The notes: generated by a model from the letters alone, not told the origin. Shown: positions 1 through 11,477, counted from the stretch's first letter. The stretch is 64,000 nt of DNA from Lunularia cruciata (GCA_948567375.1 OX419755.1:75724931-75788930), one strand, 5' to 3'. Numbers and translations: made by a program.

Positions 1-1410
1 AGAGATGAGTGTGAGGATGAGCCTCCAAAGTTGATTACTTTGACACCTCTGGATACCATACTCATTGCTTGGTAGTACCTAGTAGTGGAAATATGTCTAT
101 TGGAGTTGTTTGGTGGGATTAGCACCGGACTAGTTGCGGTATTATAGGCGGGTATACAAGTATAGAGGTACTTGTATGTAGAGAGAGATAAGATTGCTAG
201 GTGAGTCTCTCTACATAATGTGGCACACTTGGCCTATCAATATCCGGAGTTATTACCAATGTCAGTAGTCAGAGGTTACCAAAAGGCCCTACCAGCAAAC
301 ATTTCCTTACTAGGGGTGCATGATCTAGAGAGACATGGGCCTATTCACTTGGTGATTTTTGGATAGCCATGTCAGGGACATACACATGATGGTTGAGGTT
401 TGGGTCTTTAGGATCCTCATTCTGGTGTGTTTTGGGAGATGTTACGGATACTATGATATCTCTAGGTTCATCAGTCCGTTTCTCCAGCTTACCTTTTGGA
501 GAACGTTCCTTTGATGGGTGATTCTTGCACCAGAGTGGTGGTGAGTACACATTAGGTCCATTCTTGGATAGGACCTGTTGTATTGTTAGATGCAGCCAAA
601 GTGGGATCATGGGCTAATCATCTTTGTCTTTGGTGGACAAACCTCTTACCCAAAGAGGTTCTACAATGTGCTTATGATGGGATTCAACAACTTGACCACA
701 TCCTTGTTGATGATATCTTGGATGTTGGGCGTCAATTTCAGATAGTGGTAGTGGTTGATAGGTCACCTATGGTAGTGGTGAACCTAGTTGGACAACCTAG
801 AGCCGCATTTCCCACACTCATGAGTTTCCTAGGCTCTCATGCTTTTTGAGAGGGAGGACCTGGACTTGTTTGGGGCTCAAAGTTATAGCAGTTGGTGGAG
901 CCTAATGTTGATGAGAGAGAGTGGGCAATGGGTTTTTGCACCGGTATTACCGCTGTTCTAGTAGTGTTAGAGGCATCCAAGCATTAGGTGTTAGGTTAGG
1001 CTATGGACTTGAACTATTTGACCTGGATTGTGAGCCTTGGTTTGGGAGAGAAGCGTAGGATGTGCTTGATAGGTATCACCACTCGGACACTTGTGAGCCC
1101 TGTGCCTATCAAGATGATTCATGCACATGTTGGGGGTGATGGACCAAATGGACATGGTATTCTTGGGACACAACTAGTACTTACTAGGGAGAGTGGTCTA
1201 CTTGGCGTCCATCCAAGTGAGTATGGGCTACTTGGAGTACACTCGTGGTCCACTTCAGATGCAGCTAGAGGACGTGTGGAGCTTGCAACGAGAGTGGTGG
1301 AAGTTTTTCACATAGAGGTTGGGACCTCTAGTGGTCGAGAGCATGACACTATTGATCCCAAGGGCCTAGTGTAGCAGCCAGTCAGTACATCTTCCACTCC
1401 TACTACAGTT
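1..1410 (+). pseudogene. Element A upstream part (gag/protease/linker region, not resolved)
   Basis: No gag zinc knuckle or protease active site could be recognised. The longest open stretch (1003-1374) runs, after one stop, into the pre-RT linker of the polyprotein (EERQR at about 1460), so at least its 3' half probably belongs to the element A polyprotein. The rest is broken in all frames. Assigning it to gag or protease is inference from its position upstream of the reverse transcriptase. Confidence 0.4.
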
Positions 1411-2865
1411 ATAGAGGATACTTGGGAGCTAGATCTTGGGCCCAAGCTTACCAAAGAGGAAAGACAAAGGGTTTAGACAAGGTTCTTGAGGAGCCACATG
1501 AGTTGTTTTGCCTTCAATATGAAGAATTTGGGTGCTTTGAAGGGACTTGGTATACGGATTGAGCTGACTAGCAATACACTAATTTTCCAACATCCTTATT
1601 GATATAGTGATATGGATAGTACATTGATTTAGAGCCGGAGTAGTGACCTTTTTGAGGCTGGTTTGGTGGATATTTCACATGGAGAGTATGCATCAGCGAC
1701 AGTGATGCCAACCAAGAAGGATATGCATGGCAACTACACAAATAGGCAGATATGTGGAGATTACTGTCCTGTCAACCGACAGACTAGGGCTGATCGGTAT
1801 GCCATGCCTACACCGGAGGAGATTTTTGATTTGATTGGGCATGCAAAGGTCTTCAATACTTTGGATCTTTGAGCGGGATATCATCATTTGCCAATCAAAG
1901 AGGAGGATAAGTCCAAGACATCATTTTGGGCTATTGATCCTCACGGCAAGGATGTGTTATATCAGTAGAGGTTCTTACCATTTGGGTTAAAGAACGCTCT
2001 TGCTGTGTTTCAGAGGGTCATGGATAGGATCCTAATTGGATTGGATTTTGCTTGGTGCTATATTGATGACATTTTGGTTTATAGCACTATTGTGGAGGAG
2101 CATGAGAGACAATTATTGGAGGTGTTTGAGAGGTTGAGATCTCATGGACTCAAATTACATCCTGGGAAGTGTAGGTTCTTCCACAAGTAGGTTGAGTATT
2201 TGGGTCACACTATCTACCGCAAAGGACTTGGTGTTCAGCAAACCAAGGTGGAGGCTATTGCACGTATTCCTCGGCCTACGGATATGAGCAGAGTGCAAGC
2301 ATTCCTTGGGTTGGCAAACTTTTATTGCCAAAATGTTAGAGGATTTAGTGCCATTGCCAAGGCCTTGACAAAGCTGACCAAGCTTACATAGGAGTGGTGT
2401 TGGGGAGATGAGCAGGAGAGAGCTTTTGTAGAGCTCAAGGAAAGGTTGACATTTGCTCCTATTTTGAGGAGACCAATCAGAGGATGACCATTTCAGGTTC
2501 ATACTGATTGGAGTATGTTGGGGCTTGGAGCGGTGCTCACCCAACATGATGATGAGGGGAAGGAGTTTGTGGTGGCCTATGCTAGTCGCTCTAACAATTC
2601 CGCAGAGGCAAAGTATAGTTCATATAAGGGAGAGTGCTTGGCAACATTTTGGGTAGTAGCACATTTCCGATATTACCTATTTGGTAACCCCTTCACTCTC
2701 ATCACTGATCATCAGCCACTGAAGTGGTTGATGGAGTCCAACAAGCTTTCAGGAAGCTTGCACAATGGGCTCTGATTTTATAGGAGTATGATTTCATGGT
2801 TGTTCACAGACCTGGAGTGGTGAACCGTGATGCCGATGGTTGAGTAGAAACCCATGTCCCAGCCA
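1411..2865 (+). pseudogene. Element A reverse transcriptase and RNase H (broken)
   Basis: Reverse transcriptase copies the element RNA into DNA and RNase H removes the RNA strand. The fingers contain a RADRYAMPTPEEI block (about 1785-1830), followed by a FNTLDL block, a LPFGL block near 1978, and the catalytic YIDDILVYS at 2059-2085. The thumb carries FLGLANFY near 2305. RNase H follows with HTDWS, YSSYKGE and ITDHQPLKW (about 2500-2735). Internal stops at about 1870, 1966, 2188, 2390 and 2485 are mostly single-base changes from Gln, Trp or similar codons. The order and spacing are normal for Ty3/gypsy. It cannot make an active enzyme. Confidence 0.88.
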
Positions 2866-3069
2866 GCAAGATCAGACCGGAGCACGTTGGCATGGTGAGA
2901 TAGATGAGGAGATGGTTCCAAGTTGGCATGCATCTGCCTTTATATATATTTTTTCTAGAGGCTTTGGTGGTATCTCTCTAAGTGCATATAAGAGGAGTTA
3001 TTGAGGTCATAGATCCAAAGAGTGAAGACATTGGTACATTCATGATGATGTCTTAGTGATGAACTATCT

Positions 3070-3739
3070 TTGCACTGGTGTTGGCACAGTTGGGGCCAAG
3101 GTGAGAGACCATGTTCTTCAGCGAGCCAGATGGTTCAAATTGGAGGGCAGACACCTTTTGCGTGTATGGGAAGATGGTAGAGTGCCAATAGTACCACTTC
3201 CATCTTAGAGACCATAGTTGCTCCGTCATGCTCATGAGGAGCTAGGACATTTTGGAGTCAAGCGTACATATAGCTTACTCCAGAGTCATTATTGGTGGCA
3301 TAGTATGTAGAATGAGGTACAACAATTTGTTGCCAGATGTGTGGTTTGTGACCGAGTTAGAGCATCATTCAATGCTCCTATGCCACAGTTACACCCATTA
3401 CCTATCATGGGATTGGGTTAACGTTGGAGTTTGGACTTCGCCGGACCTTTACCACTGACTGTGAGACATCATTGATATATTTTGGTGATGGTGGAGCACT
3501 TCTCTAAGTGGATTGAGTTGGTGGCACTTCCTGACAAGTCTAGTGAAGGGACAACTTACTCGTTCTTGGATTGAGTTCTTAGTCATTTTGGTGCACCAAT
3601 TGAGGTTTTGACTGATCAGGGTACAGAGTTCTTAGGTGAGTTTCACGTCTTGTGTGACAAGGCTTTGATTGATCATTGTACTACATCTCGAGATCACCCT
3701 AAGGCAGATGGCTTAGCAGAGAGAGTGGTTCAGACGGTG
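3070..3739 (+). pseudogene. Element A integrase, first part (zinc-binding and catalytic core, broken)
   Basis: Integrase joins the element DNA to the host chromosome. An HHCC zinc-binding region is visible (HEELGHFG near 3240, CVVCD near 3340). The core follows with WSLDFAGPL (first Asp, about 3427), LTDQGTEF (second Asp, about 3610) and GLAERVVQTV (Glu, about 3710), which is a D,D-35-E arrangement. Stops interrupt the frame in several places. At 3739 the reading stops at the edge of solo LTR F and continues after 10884. Confidence 0.85.
3735..3739. repeat. Target-site duplication of solo LTR F, left copy (CGGTG)
   Basis: CGGTG here is repeated at 10885-10889, immediately outside the two ends of F. 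Joining the host sequence through a single copy restores the integrase frame of element A (QTV followed by KSGLQKYG), which confirms the boundary. One extra base (A) on the 5' side also matches. Confidence 0.85.
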
Positions 3740-4057
3740 TTGTCGGGAAAATAGCACACTTGTACCCTTGAGGCTTTTGGTGTGATAAACTTTCTTTTCC
3801 TCTTTTAGTTGTTGTAAGGAACATGGATTTATGTCAATATGTGTGGTTTTATGCTACCTTGCCATGGGAGATATTTTCTATATTATTGTGAAGCCCAAAA
3901 AAAGTCATGGTATTATTAGGTCAAGGAGTCTTTTAATCTGGCTCGAGCCAAGAAATGATGTTGGGTTACACTAGCTCAGGTTTTGTTTTATGTTATTGGA
4001 GTGAAAGAGTATTTTCCTTAGTGAAGGAGCAAAAAAGAGTCTTTTGAGTTGGAAATA

Positions 4058-4062
4058 CTTTG
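4058..4062. repeat. Target-site duplication of E1, left copy (CTTTG)
   Basis: CTTTG directly before the TGTGACACC start; the identical CTTTG follows the CACCACA end at 7835-7839. Confidence 0.9.
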
Positions 4063-4855
4063 TGTGACACCCCGGCAAATATCACCTTTGCGGTAATTGG
4101 GTAAGTAAAGTTTGATCCTGCAGAGATACGAGTAAGAATTGGTCAAATACAAAGCAAAGTAACAATTTCAGTTCTTCTTGGTTGCATCTTTAATCTCTTA
4201 GGTAGAAACCACACCCAGAAGAGAGTAACAAGCACTGATTCACAATCTTGTCACAAATTAACACTTCTTAATCACAACACCTTCAATTCTTTTCAAACAA
4301 TCTTGATTGTGATGATTCAGGCTCTCCCAAAAACGGCACTTCATTGCAAAACGACTTTGCCTCAGAATTGTGTTCCACCCTTCCATTGAAGGCACAACTT
4401 CCTTGATCAAAATTACTTCACATCAACCTCGCACTGCACTCACAAATGTGGAATACTACCACCACTACAATTCCTCTCAGATCTGTCAAGGCATTACTCC
4501 AATTGCACTTCACTCAGGATCAAACACACAGAATGAAGATCAAGGCTGTGGAATCCAACATCCAACAAGCACATTGACTTGCACTTCAAATTTCTTCACA
4601 CACTCACAAACACAAACACAAAGTTGATACTCGGAATCAAGCTCAAGCAACGAGCACTGCTGCACAACACTTCGCTTTATCTATTCTCAGAAATTATGAG
4701 CATTGAACAAGATTTCTCTGCAAATGCCACTCTTAAATAGTGAACAAATCGACATTTCTAACAACTATACCGTTCTACAACAATTGTTCTAACCTGTAGA
4801 TCCGAAATGACAATGCACCTCTTCATATATGCCTCTTCATATCTCAAAACTGTTA

Positions 4856-5980
4856 CTAATCCGATCCGATGTCTACTTCGTCATTGGCTTTCAAACTTGA
4901 ACCCAAAGTAATTTTACTTCCTACTACTCTATCCTCGAGTTTCATATCTTCTACTTCTTCTACCAGATCTAGCAATTCTCTTTCCTGATCTGAAATTGCA
5001 CTAGTGGGTAATCTATCTAACTCTTCATCTCTTGACCTACTCTTCTCCAATGTCTCCATCTCTAACTCCAAAGACATCTGCACTCCTATGTTATCTACTT
5101 TGGGTTTGGCTCTAACGGCTTTCCAAAGTTTTTCTATCTCTATTTTCACTAAGTCTAATTTGATTGCAATATTATCTTCTACTTCTAAGATCTTCTTGTC
5201 TACACAAGTCCGGAGACTTATCAACAACGCATTCAAATCTGTATCTTTTGCCTGTCTTTGCCTCGTCTCCTGCACCAACAATTTCAACTTGTGCAGCCTT
5301 ATTTCTTCAATCTGAATGCTGGTCTCTATACTCAACATTGCATTCATCTTGAGGACAATCTGCTTCAATGGCTCCAATCTCATCTTCCTCTCTCGCTCTT
5401 GATCTGCAAGCCAATCCTCCTTGTACATTGCCAATTCCGCTTTGAACTTGGCTTTCACCGTCTCCTTCTCCTTCTCCTTCTGTACCACCTTCTCCTCCTG
5501 ATTATGAAGTAACTCTCATAATCTCTCTTCTTCCCTATATTGTGCTGCTAACTCTCTTTGCCAGAGTTGCTTCTTCTCCTTGACACTCTCCATCATCCTA
5601 TCAAGCTCTTGATCCTTTGCTGCTACTCTCGCCATAGCATGGATAACTTCTACTCTTGAATCAGCAAAGTGCTGCTTCAAGATCTTGTATTCTGCTACTT
5701 GTCTCTCCCTTGCTATGTCACTCTTCTTAACAAGATCGTCTTGATATCTCACTTCTCTCTTTAGGTCTTCAATTACCTGAGTCCTCACTACTACCTCCGC
5801 TTGCAGTACTTCCCTCTCTTCCTCACCTCGGGTTATACTCTTCTTCAACTCCGAGTTCTCTTCTTCTACTCCAAGTTCTCTTCTTCTAATTTGGACAACA
5901 CCTACAAGATAGTCTTTACCTCTGGACAAGTCGACTGCATCTCCTTCTTCTTGTACTCCAACTTCACCAACAGAGGACAC
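4856..5980 (-). pseudogene. E1 protein, C-terminal coiled-coil part (one stop)
   Basis: Two open stretches (5980-5516 and 5488-4856) in one frame, separated by a stop around 5516, together match the intact 396-residue frame of E2 at roughly 85 percent by eye. Blocks such as EEENSELKK, KKQLWQRELAA, REEERL and KEKEKE show strong heptad character, so a long alpha-helical coiled coil is expected. The region between 5980 and 6379 is broken by frameshifts and is represented in E2 by an acidic linker. Function is unknown. Confidence 0.6.
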
Positions 5981-6378
5981 CCCACCTCCCGTAGGTACTC
6001 AACTCCATCGCTCGGGGTTACTTCTTCTTGCATGGCCACTTCTCTTCATACTTTGTGTTCATCCGATACTCGCCTTCTTCTCTGCAGTCTTCATATCAAA
6101 ATGGACGCCTTGCTTCCCGAGCTTGCATTCACTTCTTCTTGCACATTACTTGGACATGCATCATACTTCGCCTTACGTCTCGAGCGGACTCCTCTCTAAA
6201 TTGCGATCTTTTCTTCTACTTCAAGTACTTCATCTTCCAACTTTGTGTTGTCCTTGGCCTCAATCTCTGCCTGCACTTCTTCTTCTTCTGCTGCAGCAGC
6301 CGGTGCCGATGTCATTTCTCCATCCGCATCGCTGTTGCTACTCGTATCTCCACTCTATAGCATTAGCTTGGATTCCCC

Positions 6379-7434
6379 TTAGTGCTCCGAGTCTTTGGTC
6401 TTGAGCTTGGCATCACCTTCCGAGTCTTCATCTTCCAACTCGATCACCACCATACCTTGCCTGGTCTTTCGAGGTTGCTTCGTGTCTTTGGCTTTGCCCT
6501 GCCAACTTCTCTTCTTGGAGTTTGGAGTACTCACTTTGATCTCCACATTCTTCCCTGTCTTCTTATAGAACTTGTCGGTGCTTCTGATTTGCAAAATGTC
6601 CTGCTTCTCCTCTACATTGACCTCCTTTCTCAAATCAGGATGGAAATGCAACACCATCCGAGTTCACTCCGCCAAGTTCAGCAAATTCAACCCGAGGTAG
6701 AAATGCGCTGCAAACGGCACAATGTAGTGTGGAGGCGATTTATCCCGCAGATTCCACACCATTTGTTGCGTTCTCCTATGGAAACACCTCACCCAATTGA
6801 TTGGTTCTCCTGCAAACAACTTGTGAAAGAACACCGCTTGCTGTTTCATCACATACGTTGTTCTCTCTGGCTTCCAGATTGCCATCAGAGCACTCACAAT
6901 TCCTCTCTTCATAGGGTCTTTGTAGCTCTTGACTTTGTACCCATTCTTTGTCCGCTTTGACAAGAATGCATCTCTCACTTCTTGGGTTTCTTGAGCTATC
7001 TCTCCCTTCCCCAAGAACGTGGCCCCCTGCTCCGAGCCTGCTTCTTTCTCGAGTACTAGTCTCCAATCCGACTCTGTCCAGCGAGCCGGATTTCCTCTCT
7101 TCCCTTCTTCCTTGGGTCCATCAAGACACTTGCTCTTGATAATTTCTGTCATGAAACCTAGAAAACTCACGTTCCAGTTCCACACCAAGAAAGTGATCCA
7201 AAGTCGGCTCAAGACGTTGATCCTAGCGATCACATCTAACCTCCAAATTGCATGATTTCTCACTGCAAATTCGGAGTTCTTCTTTCCTCCTCCCATCTCT
7301 CCTGCTTTCTCATTGTCTCTCAATTTCACTCTTGTGACTTCTCCCTTACACACTAACGCGTTTCTAACTCTATTTCCCTTCCCACAATCACCTGCAAGAC
7401 AACTTCTTAACGGCAAAGGAAAATTACTCGACAT
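6379..7434 (-). pseudogene. E1 protein, N-terminal part (uncharacterised; GEPINW domain)
   Basis: The open frame runs from 7434 to 6667. A TGA at 6664-6666 follows, where E2 has an Arg codon, and the same frame then continues to 6379. The N-terminal 250 residues form a domain with WTESDW, KNGYKV, FHKLFAGEPINW and PHYIVPFAAHFYLG blocks. A Lys/Arg-rich and acidic linker follows (KKRSWQGKAKD, ELEDEDSEGD). No family was recognised with certainty. It does not look like gag, protease, RT or integrase. E2 carries a clear homologue and 12470-13060 a distant one. No zinc knuckle was seen. Confidence 0.6.
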
Positions 7435-7834
7435 TTCATTGTTTTATAGAGTTGTGCTTTCTTCGTCTTTCTTCACTTCAAGTTTCTACCAAGAAATCAC
7501 ATGTCCTGCATGCACCTGTCGCTGTCAATCAAACTTTGTGCGTATGGGCCGCCGGTTTTTGAACGGTCCTTTCTTGAATTTCTTGCCCCGACAAAAGGTT
7601 GTTAGACTGACTTTGCTTCGGGTTGAGCTCCCCCCAATACAAAGACTCCTTACTTCGGGTTGTATGCTGACATGGCACTTCCGAGTACTTTGCCTTATGA
7701 CCCAAAGTCACTTTACTTTGGGTTTCATCCCGAAGACTCTTTTCTTGCCTTCTTTTGCCATACAGGCACAATCAGACTTCTCTATACACTTCTTCTTCTT
7801 TATTTTGAAAATAAAATAAAATGTGGGCACCACA

Positions 7835-7839
7835 CTTTG
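7835..7839. repeat. Target-site duplication of E1, right copy (CTTTG)
   Basis: CTTTG directly after the CACCACA end of E1 and identical to 4058-4062. Confidence 0.9.
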
Positions 7840-7929
7840 GGAGGCTTTAGAGGAGTTTTGACAATAAAAGGGTTGGGGAATGACAACATGAAAAAGTTAG
7901 AGGACAGTGAAGGAACTCAGCTCAGAAGG

Positions 7930-8560
7930 ATAGTAGGGTTTTTGGGGGAAGTGACAATGTGCTTTTGAAGGAGCAATGTGGCCAGGAGTTGAATTTTCTA
8001 CATGGAGAAGTTGGGAAGATAGAGGCTGACAGTAGAGGTCTTTGGGAAGTGACAAAGATGTTTCTTGAAGGAAAAGAGGGTGTGCAGGGTTTTGGAGAAT
8101 CAGGGAACAAGAAGAAGAGCTCAGGAGAAAAATTTTGAAGTGGGAGACTGAGTGCTGAACGGGAATGAATTTTCGCAGGGAAGCAAGAGGGCAGGAGACT
8201 GAGGGTTGAAAAGAGAGGCAATTTTTGCAAGAAAGAATGAGATGGTTGGTTAGTGGTAGCAAGAAGGAGAAATTTCACAGGAAAGAAGGACTGGATTGGT
8301 GAGTGGCTATTTAGAGAAGAATTTTTGCAGGGAAGCAATTGGGCAAGAGACTGAGGGCTGAACAGAGAGGCAATTTTTGCAAGAAAGAAGGACTGGATTG
8401 GTGAGTGGCTGTTTAGAGAAGAAATTTTGCAGGGAAGCAAGAGGACAAGAGATTGAGGGCTGGAGAGTGAGAAATTTTTTGCAGGAGAGAAGGGTGTGGT
8501 TGGTGAGTGGCAGCAAGAGAGAAGAATTTTCGCAGGAAAGTGAAGAGAGATTGTGAAAGG
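7930..8560. repeat. Degenerate tandem repeats, about 100-117-bp units (in F)
   Basis: Phrases such as GGACTGGATTGGTGAGTGGCT (8289 and 8391) and TTTTTGCAGGGAAGCAA recur at roughly 100-117-bp spacing with substitutions. They lie directly left of the more regular 80-bp array. Short minus-strand open frames here come from the repeats and are not called as genes. Confidence 0.7.
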
Positions 8561-9690
8561 CTACAGGAATGAATCTTGCAGGGCCAGAGATGACATTTTG
8601 AAATGCCTTAGGGTTGTGATAGGAGCAGAAAATTTTCGGGATTTGAGTGAGTGTCTTGCAGGGCCAGAGATGGAATTTCGAAATGCCTTAGGGCTGTGAC
8701 AGGAGCAGAAACTTTTCGGGAGATGAGTGAGAGTCTTGCAGGGCCAGAGATGAAATTTCAAAATGCCTTAGGGCTGTGACAGGAGCAGAAACTTTTCGGA
8801 GTTGAGTGAGAGTCTTGCAGGGCCAAAGATGAAATTTCAAAATGCCTTAGGGCTGTGACAGGAGCAGAAACTTTTTGGGAGTTGATTGAGAGTCTTGCAA
8901 GGCCAAAGATGGATTTTTGAAATGCCTTAGGGTTGTGACAGGAGCAGAAATTTTTCGGGAGTTGAGTGAGAGTCTTGTAGGGCCAGATATGGAATTTCGA
9001 AATGCCTTAGGGCTGTGACATGAGCAGAAACTTTTTGGGAGTTGAGTGAGAGTCTTGCAAGGCCAGAGATGGGTTTTTGAAATGCCTTAGGGCTATGACA
9101 GGAGCAAAAACTTTTTGGAAGGTTGAGAGGGACTCTTGCAGGGCCAGAGAAGGATTTTTGAGATGCCTTAGGGCTATGTCAGGACCAGGAGATGAATTTT
9201 CGAAATTTGAGTGAGAGTCTTGAGGGCTGAAGGATTTTTGAGATGCCTTAGGGCTGTGTTAGGACCAGGAGATGAATTTTTGAGATTTGAGTGAGAGTCT
9301 TGAGGGCTGAAGGATTTTCGAGATGCCTCAGGGCTGTGCTAGGACCAGGAGATGAATTTTTGAAATTTGAGTGAGAGTCTTGAGGGCTGAAGGATTTTTG
9401 AGATGCCTTAGGGCTGTGTTAGGACCAGGAGATGAATTTTTGAGATTTGAGTGAGAGTCTTGAGGGCTGAAGGATTTTTGAGATGCCTCAGGGCTGTGCT
9501 AGGACCAGGGATGAGTTTTCAAACTTTGAATGAGAGTCTTGAGGACTGAAGGATTTTTTGAGATGCCTCAGGGCTGTGCTAGGACCAAGAGATGAATTTT
9601 CAAAATTTGAGTGAGAGTCTTGAGGGCTGAATGAAATTTCAAAATGCCTTAGGGCTGTGATAGGAGCAAAAAGAAATTCAAAGGTTGAGT
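8560..9690. repeat. 80-bp minisatellite array in solo LTR F, about 14 units
   Basis: The phrases CTTGCAGGGCCAGAGATG and AATGCCTTAGGGCTGTGACA return every 80 bases (for example CTTGCA at 8575, 8655 and 8735). From about 9180 a variant (TGAGGGCTGAAGGATTTT, GTGCTAGGACCAGGAGATG) keeps the same period (9211, 9291, 9371). The array is inside an LTR, like the 95-bp array in the LTRs of element C, but the unit sequence is different. Confidence 0.9.
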
Positions 9691-10640
9691 GAGAGTGTTG
9701 CAGGAGAGGAGAGTTTTTCTTGAGTAAGGATTCCAAGGCTGTGATAGGACAGAGGGGAGATTTTTTTGAGAGTGGAGGCCTATGGTTGTTGCAAGAGCAG
9801 GATATTTTTGAGTTTTGCTTGGTCATTGATTTGGATCAATGGAGAAGAGAAGGAGTTGAAATCTGCAGGAAGGACTGAACTAAGGCGGGAGCAAGAGAAG
9901 AAATTCAAGAGTCTGACTTTGCCTTGCACAAGATAGGAGAGATTTTGAAGGTTGGATTCCCTAAGCAGTGGCCGGTGACATGGGTAGATTCGTGTTAGGG
10001 TTGCTCTGGCTGGATAGGGAATGATTTTGAATGTGGAAGGATGTTTATTGTGAGAATGTTGATAGGAGAGCAAATCTTGAATGAAGAATGTTTGTTGTGA
10101 AGAGGTGGACGTGGAATGAATTTTGAATGTAGAGGATGTGCTATTGAAAATGTAATAGTGAAGAATTCTCATGAAGGGGAGACTGGGCAGAGTGAATGAG
10201 AGACTTGGCAGAGTAAATGAGAGATTGGACAGAGCAAATGAGAGACTGGACAAAGTGAATGAGAGAGTGTTCAGAGTGAAGGAGCGAGAATCTCCAGGGC
10301 TTGGTCTGGACAGAAGTGAACTATTGAAGAGAGATTTTTGAAGGTTGCCTGGCCATGGTCTGTGACAGAAGGAGAGAGAAACTTTTGAAAGTGCTATTGA
10401 GCATGACAGTGGCCAAATGAACAAATGGCAGGGAGTATGCCTTGAAGGAGTGCAGGGTAGAGGAGAGAAATTTTTGCAAGAAAACAAGGCCTTGAGAGTG
10501 TAGGGCAGAAAATGGGTTTCTTTGCAAGAGAATGAATGACCTTACAAGAGAGAAGAAGCTGGACAGGAACAAAAATTTTGCAGGTCTAGTAGAGCTGAGA
10601 TGATAGTGTGTTTGGCCTATGGCTAGCATCATGGAAGCTC
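9690..10640. other. Solo LTR F, purine-rich part without gene
   Basis: A G/A-rich stretch with short degenerate repeats, for example the GAGAGACTGGACAGAG-type phrase around 10195-10275. The minus-strand open frames here are pyrimidine-rich low-complexity readings and are not called as genes. Confidence 0.6.
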
Positions 10641-10662
10641 CATTTTAGGAGCTCTCAATCCG

Positions 10663-10670
10663 TATATATG
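10663..10670 (+). promoter_or_regulatory. TATA-like box of solo LTR F
   Basis: TATATATG lies 221 bp before the right end of the LTR, and AATAAA follows 71 bases later. This spacing fits the U3/R arrangement of an LTR promoter in plus orientation. Inferred from position only. Confidence 0.45.
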
Positions 10671-10733
10671 AAAGGTTTGACTCAGTACTCTGGCCTGGTT
10701 GAGCTGAATAGAATACTAGTTGTTGTTTGTAAA

Positions 10734-10739
10734 AATAAA
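10734..10739 (+). promoter_or_regulatory. AATAAA polyadenylation signal of solo LTR F
   Basis: AATAAA in a GTAAAAATAAAATTCC context downstream of the TATA-like box; a plausible R-region poly(A) signal. Confidence 0.4.
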
Positions 10740-10884
10740 ATTCCAGCCTCTCTTAGGAACCGTCAGGTCCCAAAACCATAGCTGAAACCACGTGAGCTAG
10801 CCAGTTCTGGGAAAGCCGAGGACAAACTAAGCACAAGCAGCCAGGTGCCCGGTGCACTCTCGAGGCCAAACAAATTCCCCGCAA

Positions 10885-10889
10885 CGGTG
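10885..10889. repeat. Target-site duplication of solo LTR F, right copy (CGGTG)
   Basis: Same five bases as 3735-3739. The element A integrase frame resumes directly here. Confidence 0.85.
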
Positions 10890-11477
10890 AAGAGTGGATT
10901 GCAAAAGTATGGTTTGCAGAGAGGCCACTTGGGAGATTGGGATCTCTAGTTACCTTGGTTGGCCATGGGCTATTGGTTCAGCCGGCAAGCCTACTTAGCA
11001 TCCTTCTTTCCATAATTTCTACTCTATGGACGAGATCCAAATTTATTTGCAGCCATTTGTCAAGATGTTATTGTAGTTTTGGACTTGGATGACCCAGATG
11101 TATGGATGAGCGCATGTTCTCAACGGGTAGAGATCTTTTGGAGAGTGATGCCGATGGCCTTTGAGAACTTGGTGATTGCCCAGGGTAGAGATACTTTACG
11201 CTATGCTACCATTTGAGGAGGTTATAGACTCCCGATCTGTTGATTTCATCTAGGAGACTATGTATATCTACAATAGATAGCACCGACGACACTTGATGCT
11301 TCGACAGGCCGCACTATCTTGAGAGTGCATGAGGTTTTGCCATTTGGAGTCCTTGTGTTAGAAGGACATGATGGTGTTGTTTGAAAGGATCATGTGCGCA
11401 ATTGTGCGCCATGCCACCTCCCAAACATTGATGGTACTATGGACCCAAGCTTGGCACTTGTACGTGCAGGCTTGAGG

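Larger units (their letters stand above)
4063..7834. mobile_element. Element E1: 3,772-bp TGTG...CACA unit with perfect 5-bp TSD, no pol
   Basis: It starts TGTGACACCCCGG and ends GGGCACCACA. CTTTG flanks both sides (4058-4062 and 7835-7839). A second copy of the same length is at 19230-23007 with a different target duplication, so the ends are defined independently twice. TG...CA ends plus a 5-bp duplication are the mark of retroviral-type integrase. No internal direct repeats, primer site or pol were seen, so it is either a solo LTR of an element with very long LTRs or a non-autonomous element. It contains a long minus-strand protein frame. Two AATAAA motifs at 7810-7820 on the plus strand hint that LTR sense is plus and the frame antisense, but this is weak. 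Confidence 0.85.
3740..10884 (+). mobile_element. Solo LTR F (about 3.4 kb net), related to the LTRs of element C, carrying nested E1
   Basis: The ends are TTGTCGGGAAAATAG and AAATTCCCCGCAA, imperfect inverted repeats flanked by the CGGTG duplication. The 10640-10884 part is a diverged reverse complement of the start of the LTR of element C (31135 onward), with the same CGGGCACC / GCACAAGCAG text. No gag, pol, primer site or second LTR lies between the ends, so it is read as a solo LTR left by LTR-LTR recombination. E1 (4063-7834) sits inside it. Most of the rest is minisatellite. A TATA-like box and AATAAA near the right end give plus-strand sense. Confidence 0.75.

Noticed and set aside
5801-7255. 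Plus-strand Ser/Leu/Pro-rich frames in E1 and their counterparts in E2
   Set aside because: They are antisense shadows of the Glu/Lys/Arg-rich coiled-coil frame on the minus strand.
7897-8761. Minus-strand open frames of 66-172 codons
   Set aside because: They are readings of G/A-rich tandem repeats with Ser/Leu/Phe/Pro-rich low-complexity products.
8560-9690. CRISPR-like array
   Set aside because: The whole 80-bp unit repeats with gradual divergence; there are no unique spacers, and the DNA is plant.
9780-10632. Minus-strand open frames of 103 and 235 codons
   Set aside because: Low-complexity Ser/Leu/Phe products over the purine-rich part of LTR F, with internal repeats and no domain.
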